Source: Siphonodentalium dalli (lineage: Eukaryota > Mollusca > Scaphopoda > Gadilida > Siphonodentaliidae). Taken from it: 64,000 nt of DNA. The stretch is taken from positions 149,425,577 through 149,489,576 of the forward strand of contig CP136065.1 in the NCBI GenBank assembly GCA_032622095.1. The letters are read 5' to 3'. Below the pieces are notes generated by a model. It searched no databases and was not told where the DNA came from. It was given only the letters and a program-made list of their open reading frames with translations. The position numbers were made by a program, and so were the translations under genes. Positions 35,325 through 46,417 of the stretch are shown one piece after another; the first letter of the stretch is position 1, and every line of letters starts with the position of its first letter.

Positions 35325-35466
35325 ATGTTTTTCAACAGTTAAATCAGTTTTCAAATTGTAAGAACTAACTTCAATGATGACGTTGATGAAAACACGTTTG
35401 ATTTCCCTGACAGAGAAGAACACTAAAGGAAGCTTGATTTATATAAATGTAATATTGGAGTTTCTT
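35325..35466 (-). repeat. Right arm of 142-bp inverted duplication flanking ADK exon 4
   Basis: Inverted copy of 34317-34458. It interrupts the second of two direct copies of another repeat (about 35040-35200 and 35260-35560), so this arm is the likelier newcomer. Confidence 0.95.
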
Positions 35467-36553
35467 GTCTAAAAGAACATTTCAGCTTGTAACTTGGGCA
35501 TGAATTATTGCATTCAGTTGTTATTTGGTATGTTGATAGGACAGCTCGGTGGAAAGGATACATGTGGCTTTAATATTTTCATTGTTTCGGCAGTTTAGCT
35601 AATTGGACATAACAGAATCTAATCCTGATCAATATTTTGTATCCAGTAGCTGATCTAGGATTTCAGATGGGGCACTCTTTTACTTGCTCTACATCAATTT
35701 AGGTGGGTGTGGGAGGACGAATTGAGGTCTCAGGCATCTACGCTGCTTTCCTAGTGGTTATATATGATTGGGGAGTTGTTAAAACTGCATGTTTTACATG
35801 GGCTGCATGTACCAATAATAAGCTGTACCCCCTGTACTAGCTCAGGCACACTAGGGTTCACTAGGGAAAACAATCTGGGAAAGGCAAAAGTCCCCGAAAG
35901 CGAAAGCAGGCTCTCATACAAAGGTTAAATCTGGACTGTTGAGTGCACAGTAATGGACAATTACTCAGTTTATTCTGCACTGATTATCATGAGTCGTGTG
36001 ATATATGTGTAATTAAACAGTTAAATGGAATTTAATAGGAATGTATTGATTCTGTGACCTTTTCTAGAAGCAGAAATATATGTGCTTGTAGCAGTCTCAC
36101 GAAGGTGGCTGATCATCATTTATTTTGAGTACTGTGTAAAATGTGTCGATTCTATTGTCTGTGTCTCAAAATAGTCATACTTGCTTCTGATCAAGTATCA
36201 CAAGAATGCATGGTGGTATACTATAAACGCAATTTATCAAAACACAAAGGAGTACCATAGACTATCTTCAATAGTTTGTAAACTTGACCAAAATTACCTA
36301 CATACTCTGTGGCAGGGACTGTTCATACCTGGAAATAATATTTGGTTATATTGACCAGGGCCACGTATCACCAGATCACCATGTTTATCCCTTCTCCCTA
36401 ATGTTGCACATATCTGCTGCACACAACCATAAATAGCAACATACATGTTGAGGTGATTGGTCAATGCTGAAATAACAGCTTCAAAGGTTGATCACCTGAT
36501 ATTTAGCACACTTATACATGCGTAGTATTGATAAGATATTTTCAAACAACAAG

Positions 36554-37686
36554 TAGGGTCCTGCGAATTGGAGTTTTTGATCGAATCGAATATCGAATCG
36601 AATTGAAGAATTCGAATCGAATATCGAATCGAATCGAATTATACATGTGGGTTGCATTCTCAATTAGGCATGTTTTGCCAACGATTAGATGATGTTTGGA
36701 ATGTTCTATGAAGTTCCATCATAACTTATGTGGCGATCAACCATCGATCGCGATACTATTAACTTCAATTGATTATTGTCGAGAAGAAAAAAAAAACAGA
36801 TCAAAACGTCATGTGGACGTCACGACGATTAATATATAACCGGCCTATCGGAACTAAAATCACGCAAAGTTTGTACAGTTTGCATGTACATGCAAAATTG
36901 CAAATGGGCATTCGGAAACACCTGTTGTAAACTTGAAGATGCAACAACAGTCGCAGGGTAGCCTGTTTATGTAGTACTGGGTGCTTCTGGAACTGATGAT
37001 TCCATAGATGGGTCGTTGTCCCAGATGCTTGCGATTTATACACCATGTTGTATTCGTCACACGTGTAAGTTCTTGCACTGCCTGAGAAGCTTATCATGTT
37101 TAAAATAAACATGAATAACGGACGACTTATTGTTAAGTGCCAAAGGAACGCTCCGAATCTGACAGTCAACTTCAAAAGAAAACTCCACCAACATGCACTT
37201 TTCGACCCCTGAAACACGTGAAGTTTACATCATCAACGATGTCACATACAAATAACGCGGAACCTGAGATAGACAGTCGGCGGATAACGCTAGCAGTTGC
37301 TTAGTCTCATAGTTATTATAATTTACGTGCGTCGTCGGTCCAACGGCGATTTCAGAGCTTTTGGCAACCATGTTCAAAGCTAGAATTCAGACGTATTTAG
37401 TGGTCCTAATCTGGTGGCTAATTACTGGCCATAAATATATTTAATAGCATGCGTATATTCGTGATGTACAATAAGAATTATAAAGCGCACATACATGTAT
37501 TCATAATTTTAGGTAATTAAATGGCACAGAAACAGCTAAGATCGACGTGTGTACGTGTTCGTGAGCAGCTAATAATTTCATCTATATATATTCGAAATTT
37601 CAAGTTGGAAATTTCGACTCGAATTCGAATCGAATTCGAATCGAATTTGACTTTCGAATCGAATATCGAATATTCGCAGGACCCTA
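36554..37686 (-). mobile_element. hAT-like DNA transposon relic (1133 bp) with perfect 8-bp TSD
   Basis: TAGGGTCCTGCGAAT and ATTCGCAGGACCCTA are perfect terminal inverted repeats. They are flanked on both sides by acaacaag (36546-36553 and 37687-37694), an 8-bp target duplication typical of hAT elements. Subterminal 'gaatcgaatatcgaat' repeats occur at both ends (36573-36645 and 37615-37670). Coding remnant on the minus strand is listed separately. The perfect duplication suggests a fairly recent insertion. Confidence 0.88.
36801..37217 (-). pseudogene. hAT transposase N-terminal remnant with BED-finger-like segment
   Basis: A 138-codon minus-strand frame within the hAT-like element. Residues 6-19 (KSACWWSFLLKLTV) recall the aromatic start of BED fingers. 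Later, Cys53, then Tyr56 in place of the second Cys, SGTTTHLWNH (65-74) and His79 follow the C-x2-C-xn-H-x4-H spacing of the BED zinc finger. One zinc ligand is lost and a frame shift separates the better-looking downstream part, so it is decayed. No DDE catalytic domain or dimerisation region fits in the remaining 1.1 kb. Confidence 0.55.
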
Positions 37687-38639
37687 ACAACAAGATACTG
37701 AAAACTAATAATGTACATTGTGTGGTAGCATGTTCTAGTTGTAAAGTGTCAACTGAAGTAATTTGAACAAAATTGTCCGCTAAGAAAATGGTTTGTTAGC
37801 AGTGTGAAAATTAGTCTTACATAAAATGTTTGATGTACTGTCTCATTGATCTGGTGAGATGGGGTTCTAATATATTGAAGAGATGGGTGTTTCTTACAGT
37901 ATAATAAGCATTGCAACACTTGTGTATGGTTTATTATGACGGACAGTGTTGGAACATTCCGGAAATATAACTACTATTTATTCCGCAAGGGTATGCACTT
38001 CAGTTTCTGCATTACATTCAATAATTAGTCAGCATGCCGAACGATACTACTGCAGCGTTATCTGTCTGTGCATGCTTTCGCTAGTATCGCAAAGTTTCTT
38101 AGCACAAGAGCAATGTTGTAAGTACTCTAGCTGCAGTCTATAGAAACCATGGGAATGCAGTTAATGTACCTGAGATTTGATAAAATTTGAATCAGGACCG
38201 ACTATTTCGAATCAAATCAGACAAACAATTCCGAATCACATCGAATCAATTTGCAGGGCCCTCTCTGTTTCTATTATTCTGCCCGAGTAACTCGATTTAC
38301 TGCCGTGCTCTAATTTCACACAAATTGGTATAACTCATATGGCGCAATATATCCTTTAATTTCACACAAACTGGTATAACTCATATGGCGCAATGCATCG
38401 TATGATGACTTATTAGAAGAGTCAAATGTGACTAGTTCGAGGACAATCAGTTTAAAGGGTATGGTTATGTTTTTACAAGTATTGACCACTTACGATAGGC
38501 GAATATATAGTGAATGAGTGATGTTTGTGCAGTTTTTAAAACAGATTACTCGTGCCAATGTTTTGAGATGTCTGAAATTTATGACATCAAATATGACAGT
38601 TTGCCTGAAAAATCGTCATTTGTTTGGGTCATTGTGTTA

Positions 38640-39366
38640 TTTACGGAAGCGTATTCGGGACATGGTAGAAAAAAAATAAAGTCAAAATTTTGACTTTTTG
38701 TCTCAAAATTTTGACTTTATAAACTCAAAATTTTGACTTTTTATCTCAAAATTTCGACTTTCTAAGTCAAAATTTTGACTTTGTAAACTCAAAATTTCGA
38801 CTTTTTAACTCGAAATTTTGACTTTCAAACTCAAAATTTTGACTTTTTTTCTCAATATTTTGACTTTTTATCTCAATATTTTGTCAATATTTTGACTTTT
38901 TATCTCAAATTTTTTACTTTCAAACACAAAATTTTGACACTGCTTATTCTATTTTTAGAAAATTCTAAAAAGTCAAAATTATGACTTTGAAAATCAAAAT
39001 TTTGAGATAAAAAGTCAAAATTATGACTTTTAAAGTCAAAATTTTTAGTTTGAAAGTCAAAATTTCGAGTTAAAAAGTCAAAAATTTTAGTTTATAAAGT
39101 CGAAATTTCGAGTTAAAAAGTCAAAATTTTGAGTTTATAAAGTCGAAATTTCGAGATACAAAGTCCAAATTTTTAGTTTGAAAGTCAAAATATTGAGATA
39201 AAAAGTCCAAATTTTTACTTTGAAAGTCAAAATTTTTAGTTTGAAAGTCAAAAATTTTAGTTAAAAAGTCAAAATTTTGAGTTTATAAAGTCAAAATTTT
39301 GAGATAAAAAGTCAAAATTTTGATTTCATTTTTTTTCTACCATGTCCCGAATACGCTTCCGTAAAT
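38640..39366. mobile_element. 727-bp hairpin: 36-bp perfect inverted ends enclosing complementary simple repeats
   Basis: TTACGGAAGCGTATTCGGGA continues to 36 bp and is exactly complementary to the end at about 39330-39364. The left half is an array of about 17-20 bp units 'ctcaaaattttgacttttta'; the right half is the complement ('aaagtcaaaattttgag'). The whole element can fold into one long hairpin. The unit core TCAAAATTTTGA is itself a palindrome. Non-coding. Target duplication unclear. Confidence 0.85.
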
Positions 39367-39539
39367 GTGCCTGGACTACACCTGTGTCACATAATTATGT
39401 AATAGAATATTATTTATAGTGCCAGTTACATATTGATACATATGTACAGTTGAAGTTACCATGTTGTAGTTCTGGTGCCAGCACCAAAACACATTGTGTT
39501 AATACTCCATAAATATTTTGTATTAATATTTCATAAGTG

Positions 39540-40300
39540 TTTTTTATGTGTACCCATACCATGTATGGTACACATAATCCCGACGTCCGGATCAACCATC
39601 CGTCGTTCGTCCGTCCGTCGTGCCATCTCCGTCTGTCCGTAGACACTTGCTATCCGATTCGATTACTCGAATATTTTTTATCTGATCTTGTTCAAATTTT
39701 ATGTGCATGTTTATGATGACACACCCCTCACCTGTATAGTTTTTGGTATCAATCGGTTGATCAGTTAAGAAATTATTAACACTTTCCATCCATACATAGT
39801 CATGTTCTATCTGATGCCATAACTTAAGTATTTTTGGTCCGATTGTGTTCATATTTGATATGTAGGTTTATAATGACACATCCCTCACCTCACCTTTGGT
39901 ATCGATTGGTTGATCGGTTTAGAAAATAATTAACCCTGCACACAAATGCTATCTGATGCATCTAAGTCAAACAATTTTCTTCTGATATGCCTCATATTTC
40001 TTACCTAGGTTTTTCTTAGCACGTTCTTTATCTGTATGGTTTTTGGTATCGTTTAGTTAACCCTTTCTGCTCTTGTTTTTAAATAGAATTCATCCAAGCT
40101 GTGTTGACTTAAATATTTTTCATCTGATCAGCACCAATTTTGGTACATCCATTATGGTCCTCACCCCGAAATACATATCAGGTTCGAATTTGAGTTTGAT
40201 CGGGTATATTTTAACAGAGTTATGGCCATTTAAAATTAAAGTGACTGATAAAGTAATTTAATTATGCCTGCACTGTGAGAAGAGAAGATCTCACATAACA
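39540..40300 (+). repeat. HINE-like repeat with 'cgtccgtccgtcg' leader, copy A
   Basis: Starts with the dyad 'gtgtacccataccatgtatg' / 'gtacacat', then 'cgtcgttcgtccgtccgtcg', then two to three diverged units with 'tttttggtatc(a/g)at(c/t)ggttg'. A related leader occurs at 40326. Confidence 0.6.
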
Positions 40301-40325
40301 CAGAGTGTATTATTATACCCCCTTT

Positions 40326-40395
40326 TTATGTTTACCCATACCATAGTATGGTAAACATAGTGTCGTTGCCCGGATTGACCACTCGTCGTTCGTCC

Positions 40396-40445
<50 letters not shown>

Positions 40446-40625
40446 CTGTCTGTCTGTCCGTAGACACTTTACGAGTAATGCGATAACTCAAACATTTTTT
40501 ATCCGATTGGAACCAAATTTTGTATATGGGTTTCTCAGCCCAAAATACAGATCGAGTTCGAATTTGGGTTTGATCCGATTAATTTTAAAGGAGTTACGAC
40601 CCTTTTTCGAGAAAAAAAATTGAGA
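40326..40625 (+). repeat. HINE-like repeat, copy B, with (CTGT)n microsatellite
   Basis: The dyad 'gtttacccataccatagtat' / 'ggtaaac', then a (CTGT)n run at about 40395-40459 interrupted by two CCGT units, then one unit ending 'gagttacgacc'. The S/V/C- or D/R/Q/T-repeat translations over the run are artefacts. Confidence 0.7.
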
Positions 40626-42697
40626 ATTGTTTTTTTGTTTTTTTTAAATTAAATTTTTTTAGATTTAGCTCCTTGCTAAATTTAGCATATACAAATATTA
40701 AATTTTGTTTGAACTAATAATAACAATAAAAAAAAAATTTAAATAATAAAAAAATTTGATGCTTTCATTTATTTTAGTTTTTTACGATTAATTAGGTGTG
40801 ATATCCTGTTTTGAAAATATGAAGATTTTACTGCAATAGTTTCATGTAATATAATGATATCAATAAATTACCATGTGATCATCCAACATCCAGAGTATAT
40901 GAGAGGATTTTTATAGATGTTGTCATTGCAAGTGAAATCTGTTATGAAATGAGTGATGACATATGATACAGAGCTCTGGTGGGTCAAGCAAGATAAACAA
41001 CACTGGTGGTTGGCTGTTTGTTTATTCTAACTGTCAAATTGATTAATGGCAGCACAAGACTGGTGTTTTTCCTATTCTTGAAATTTCATTACAGGGTGAG
41101 ATAAGGGCACCCCTCACCTATATAAGTGTCTTCTAAATTCCATTAATTTGCTTCAAAAATAATTAACCCTTTCCAAGGTTTCCATAGACACATGCTATAA
41201 TGTACATGGACTCTTCCTCATATCTCTTAATATCTATTGGGTATCTTGGCACACTATTCACTTCTATCAATTTTGGTATTGACTGATTAATTGATTTTTG
41301 AAAAATATATTAACCCTTCAGACACGTGCTTTTAATTTGAAATTAAAACAACAGCTGATAGCCAATATGATTTATCTATGCAATGGGAAGATAAATATAC
41401 ATGACTATTGTAAGTGATGACTTGTTTTGAAAATCAATATGGTAGATGTTAGTATTTCCAGGAACCTTATTTTCCCATTTGTTCACATTTTCATGGTTGA
41501 TTGAATTTTAGGGGCCACAGAGCACTTAGAAGATTAACATTGAAGGTTGTGGCTTTTAGTGCCCAAGCTACTTGTAAAACATTGTAATGTGTGAAACCAT
41601 TCAAATGAGGGCTAACTTACTTTCTTTTATATGAACGATTTAGTGGTCATAGGGGCCAGCATCCCCATCATATTATGTCTGTATAACATTATATAGATAA
41701 TACTTTTGAATTGTATAAACTACATATATTTTTGAAAACCATACACCCCTGTTATGAAACACTTAATCTTATTTAATACACAGGTCAGATCTGATCTTAT
41801 ATCTGTCCATGTTTGATAAACAAAATAACTGGGGAGAATGGGGGAAGGGGGGGGGAGTAATTAAAGTACCATTTAAATACGAGATGGAATCCCCTACATA
41901 TATGTCGTTCTAAGCAGTCAACAATTATAATTTCTCTTTAGAAGTGAATAATAAATTTTGAATATCTGGCATGTCAAAAGTGGCAAAGTTAGGGATTTAT
42001 CACTTTTGCTTCCAATGAGTTAACTTAAACTCCTAAACATGTCCTCCGAAATCACTAAACCATTGGATCTCACAGTGAGAGGTCCTTGTGTGAATAGGGA
42101 CAGAGTTATGAGATTTAAAACTACTCCTCCCCAACCCAAATACTTTAACCTTTTCTTAAAGGATTGCTATCCTGATGAAACAACAAAACACTATCGGAAA
42201 GCCACCCCTATTGTGATCACAATGATCCAAGTCCCATAACAATCGCGTAATAAATAAGCCTATAAATAAATAAATAATACCCCCACCGGTTGTCGGCTAT
42301 CTCCGTCGCAAATCCTCATATGACGTCAAATGAGTAAACTAATTAAAAACACGGAATCGGAGTCGGAGTTAATTGTGTCTACCTATATGACGTCATATGA
42401 GTGGCGATGGAAAATGCGGAATCGAGCGCGTGAGTGTAATGGAATTTTGCGGGGCATGGCATGTCAATAACATTGTGTACACGTGGTGAATTTTCAACGC
42501 CCGGTGAGTTATCTTCACTTGTGATTTGTCATAAGTGCTGCTTGGAAAGTTATGGTTTTTACAAGAAATATAGAAGGCCGATTGAGCGGGGTAGATAACA
42601 CTTTCGTGACAAAAATAAAGCTTATAAAAACACGATGTTGTTTTAATTTTCCATATATATGCCCCGATTGTCCCGTATTTACAATTCATTCGTGACA

Positions 42698-43090
42698 ATG
42701 CCAAATAAATGCAGTGTTTTCGGCTGTGGCCGGTATAGTGACTCTCAATTAGGTATAATTCTGCATTCATTTCCAAACGACGTTCGTTTACGTGGTGGGA
42801 TTTCTGTGGGAAACCCGTTACTCAAAATCAGAAACTATTGAAGTAGTTGCCAACGAAATAGTCCTGAATTTGTTCCGTCCACTTCGAAAAAATGTGTTTT
42901 GAGCACAACGCGAATACACTTGGCCCGAACAGTGGCTACCGACGACAACTCAGAGGAAATGCAACCCCCACGTTAAACAAATGGACCACCGACGAGAATG
43001 CCATCCCAAGAAAAACGTCAACTCCCGTAAAGAATATAAATTTGCCGGAGCTTCCAGTCGTGAGTATATCCAATCGAACCTATCGCTAAA
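42698..43090 (+). pseudogene. THAP zinc-finger relic
   Basis: From the ATG at 42698 the translation MPNKCSVFGC, then LGIILHSFPNDVRLR, matches the start of THAP domains (C-x4-C with a following L-H-x-FP block). This frame ends at 42841 after about 48 codons. In another frame from about 42892, CFEHN followed by RRQLRGNATPTLN resembles the C-x2-H and 'AVPTLN' end of the same domain. The two halves are out of frame and sequence between them is missing, so it is a broken copy. THAP fingers occur in host genes and in P-element-type transposases; which source is unclear. Confidence 0.5.
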
Positions 43091-44290
43091 AAGCCAATAC
43101 ATGTACCAAATAAAGAGCGTTTCATTTGACGAGTCAGTCATGGTTACGAATACATACCATTACAGTTAAAGTGGGGTGTATATTGATGAATAATTTAGTA
43201 AAGTATTCACGATGACAACTCGAGTCCCCATTTTCTTTCACTATGACTCAATAAAGAGCGTTCCATGTTAAGAGTATTCCTTATATGGTGCGAATAAAAA
43301 GAGTTTAATAAACCGGAAATTGCTACGACTTTGACGGATATATAAAGCATGTATATCGCAAGTTCGTGTGCATGTATTTACGTGTATTGGTGTAAACAGT
43401 AAATAATCACGATGACAACTGTTCTAAGTCGAGTCCCAATTTTCCTTTACCATGACTAAATAAAGAGCGTTCACTGTAAAATAAATCACAGATGAAGACT
43501 TTGATATATTAATAAGTATATTCTACCACGATGTATAAATAAATTATCGTATATTATTTCGGTTTTACGGTCAGTTATCTATATAAACATGTGCTCGTGT
43601 TTCTCTTTTTTTCGTTACCGGAATAGTCAAATTATATTATATATTCATATAAAGATTGCATATATGCGAAGACTTGCACAGTTAATACTAATAGACAATT
43701 ATCATATCGTAAACATTCCAGTGTCCAGATCCTACGTAAAATGCGGCATGGCTTTATAATAACAACACATCGCGATACATATAATAATAACACGCTAAAG
43801 ACGTTTAATTGTGAGAACACGATGTATTTGCATTCGCAGTGTTCTCCCATTATGCGACAAACGTCAAAAGCCGCGATGGAATTCATGATCGCTTTGCGCG
43901 TGCAAACTTATGGTATCGTTGAATATCTATGCGTTGTCAATGAGTTACCACGTGGTCGATCATGTGACTATGCTTCTGTTTACACGTGACAATCATGTGA
44001 TGTGGCCGATGATCACGTGACTCGTCTACAACACAAAATCTTCGGCTAACTTCGGATTTTTTTTTAATCGTTATAAAAATAACGATTAGCGGCCGAATAT
44101 TAGATTACATGCGCATAATGGACATTTTATGTATATATTATCGGTATATTGAAAGAAAATACTAAAAAAAATTCAGGATCATATTCCTTTAAGACAAATT
44201 ATTTGAGCTTTTGATTTCAAGTTGGGTACTGATATATGGATTAATTCCTGTGATCATATCTTTGACAAATTATCAGTTATGGCTAGTCGC

Positions 44291-44341
44291 TATTGCCAAG
44301 GTATGGGTTAAACATCTGCCGATCGTGATCGGCCTCTCGTT
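44291..44341 (+). repeat. Dispersed 51-bp conserved motif, copy 2
   Basis: 'gccaaggtatgggttaaaca' and 'tctgccgatcgtgatcggcc' plus 'tctcgtt'; the same sequence as 3792-3842 with minor differences. It lies directly before a HINE-like leader (44342). Confidence 0.75.
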
Positions 44342-44958
44342 TAAAAAGGGGGTATACAGTTTTGCACCTGTCCGTGCGTGCGTCCGTCCGTCCGTCCGTC
44401 CGATGTCTGTTCATGTCATAACTTGAACAGTAATGCTCGGATCTCAATGCAATTAGGTATGGATGTTCACTACTATGAGGACATTAAATAGAGGGTTCCA
44501 TCGTTTTGTTCGGATTTTCCATTCTAGAGTTATTCATCTTTGTTTATCTGGAAATGTTGGATTTTTGGTCTGTCTGGTGTCTGTTCATGTCATAACTTGA
44601 ACAGTAGTGCTCTGATCTCAATGAAATTTTGTATGTATGTTCACTACTATGAGGGCATTCAATAGAGGGTTCCATCGTTTTGTTCGGATTTTTCCATTCT
44701 AGAGTTATTCATCTTTGTTTATCTGGATATGTTGACTTTTTGGTCTGTCTGGTGTCTGTTCATGTCGTAATTTCAACAGTTGTGCTGGGATCTCAATGAA
44801 ATTTGGTATGGATGTTCACTACTATGAGGACATTACAAAGAGGGTTCCATCGTTTTGTTCGGATTTTCCATTCTAGAGTTATACATCGTTGTTCATCTGG
44901 AAATGTTGGCTTTTTGGTCTGTCTGGTGTCTGTACATGTCGTAATTTCAACGGTTGTG
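44342..44958 (+). repeat. HINE-like tandem repeat, unit about 185 bp, 3 copies
   Basis: Leader with 'gtgcgtccgtccgtccgtcc', then units containing 'ctgttcatgtcataacttga', 'atggatgttcactactatga' and 'gagttattcatctttgttta'. The same unit type occurs at 59230-60000. The last unit is cut at 'caacggttgtg' by the foldback-like element. Confidence 0.75.
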
Positions 44959-45966
44959 GGGAAATGTGGCAAATGACCATGGCAACGTCTTAAGTAGGGC
45001 GAGACAAAATTTCCTGCGAAAAAACATTCTGGAAAAAAGTTTTTAAATGCCTCGAAAATAGGCAAAGTCCGAAAATAAACGGAAATAGTCCGAAACAAGT
45101 GTGGTGTCATAAATGGCCACCTGGGCCGAAAATTTTGGGCCGAAAAGATTTTGGGTCGAGTTAGAAAAAGTGGGTCGAATCCCAGTTTTCGCTCTGCTCG
45201 GTCGGGAAAATTTCGGAAAATGTGGCAAACTGTCACATATTAAAAAATGGCCACCTGGGCCGAACGTTTTGGGCCTAAAAGTTTTTGGGTCGAGTCCGAA
45301 AAAGTGGGTCAAATAGAAATTCCCGCTTTGCTCGGTCAGGAAAATTTGGGAAAATGTGGCAAATGACCATGGCAACGTCTTAAGTAGGGCGAGACAAAAT
45401 TTCCTGAGAAAAACAATTCTGGAAAAAAGTTTTTAAATGCCTCGAAAATAGGCAAAGTCCGAAAATAAACGGAAATAGTCCGAAACAAGTGCAGGGTCAT
45501 AAATGGCCACCTGGGCCGAACTTTTTGGGCCGAAAAGTTTTTGGGTCGAGTCAGAAAAAGTGGGTCGAATCCCAGTTTTCGCTCTGCTCGGTCGGGAAAA
45601 TTTCGGAAAATGTGGCAAACTGTCACATATTAAAAAATGGCCACCTGGGCCGAACGTTTTGGGCCGAAAATATTTCGGGCCGAGTCCGAAAAAGTGGGTC
45701 AAATAGAAATACCCCCTCTGCTCGGTCAGAAAAAATAGGTAAAATGTGGCAAATGACCATGGCAACGTCTTAAGTAGGTCGAGAAAAAATTTCCTGTCAA
45801 AAAATATTCTGGAAAAATGTTCAAAAATGCCTCGAAAATAGGCAAAGTCTGAAAATGAACGGAAATTGGCCGAAACAAGTGGTGGGTCATTAATGGACAC
45901 CTCGGCCAAAAATTTCGGGTCTTGAGTAAAGACTCGACTTTAGGCGGCAGGTACTTCTGAAACACG

Positions 45967-46185
45967 TCAGGATAGGTATGTCGGTATCTGGATATTGGAA
46001 CGTGTTAGCTCTAAGACAACTTTGGAGTTGAATACTCCACCAGTCCTGTACTTAGCCTCGCTATTAAAGCCGAACGCCTTATTCGTCATTATTATATTGT
46101 ATACGTGTATACATATAATAGTAGCTTCGGTACGTTCATAACACTCACAGATGTCCAAAAAGGCGAGGCGGTGGAACTCCTCCAA
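45967..46185 (-). CDS. Small unidentified ORF in the foldback core (72 aa)
   Basis: A minus-strand frame from ATG at 46185, open upstream to about 46203 (reading VVNAL before the Met). It has the mixed composition of a real protein (AFLDICECYERTEATI, then NKAFGFNSEAKYRTGG) and stops just before the left arm. Not recognised. Probably part of a decayed element gene. Confidence 0.25.
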   Translation of the reverse strand: MEEFHRLAFLDICECYERTEATIICIHVYNIIMTNKAFGFNSEAKYRTGGVFNSKVVLELTRSNIQIPTYLS

Positions 46186-46264
46186 TGCATTGACAACCGC
46201 GGTTGGGATCTACGAGTTGGCCTCCGCTCAATCACTTATACAGTTTGGTGGTACAACATAAACA

Positions 46265-46417
46265 ATGGGGAGTCGTTCTCGTGGAAGAAGTCGCGGAATT
46301 ATTAAAGAAATAGACGTTCCTCCGGGGCTGTATAACTTCACACAGATATGGGACCTTGTCGAGGAAAACATTGACACCATACTGGCGGTGAGCAAAGTTA
46401 ATGGTTTGATAATCTAA
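46265..46417 (+). CDS. Small unidentified ORF in the foldback core (50 aa)
   Basis: Starts ATG GGG AGT CGT. The predicted peptide begins with an Arg/Ser/Gly-rich stretch (MGSRSRGRSRG) and continues with an amphipathic segment DVPPGLYNFTQIWDLVEENI. It ends at TAA before the right arm. Codon usage looks more protein-like than in the arms, and the GCG|GTGAGC near 46389 could be a splice donor. No family recognised; it may be a 5' fragment of a longer spliced element gene or chance. Confidence 0.25.
   Translation: MGSRSRGRSRGIIKEIDVPPGLYNFTQIWDLVEENIDTILAVSKVNGLII

Noticed and set aside
40348-40623. Cys/Leu/Ser/Val repeat protein
   Set aside because: Read through a (CTGT)n microsatellite.
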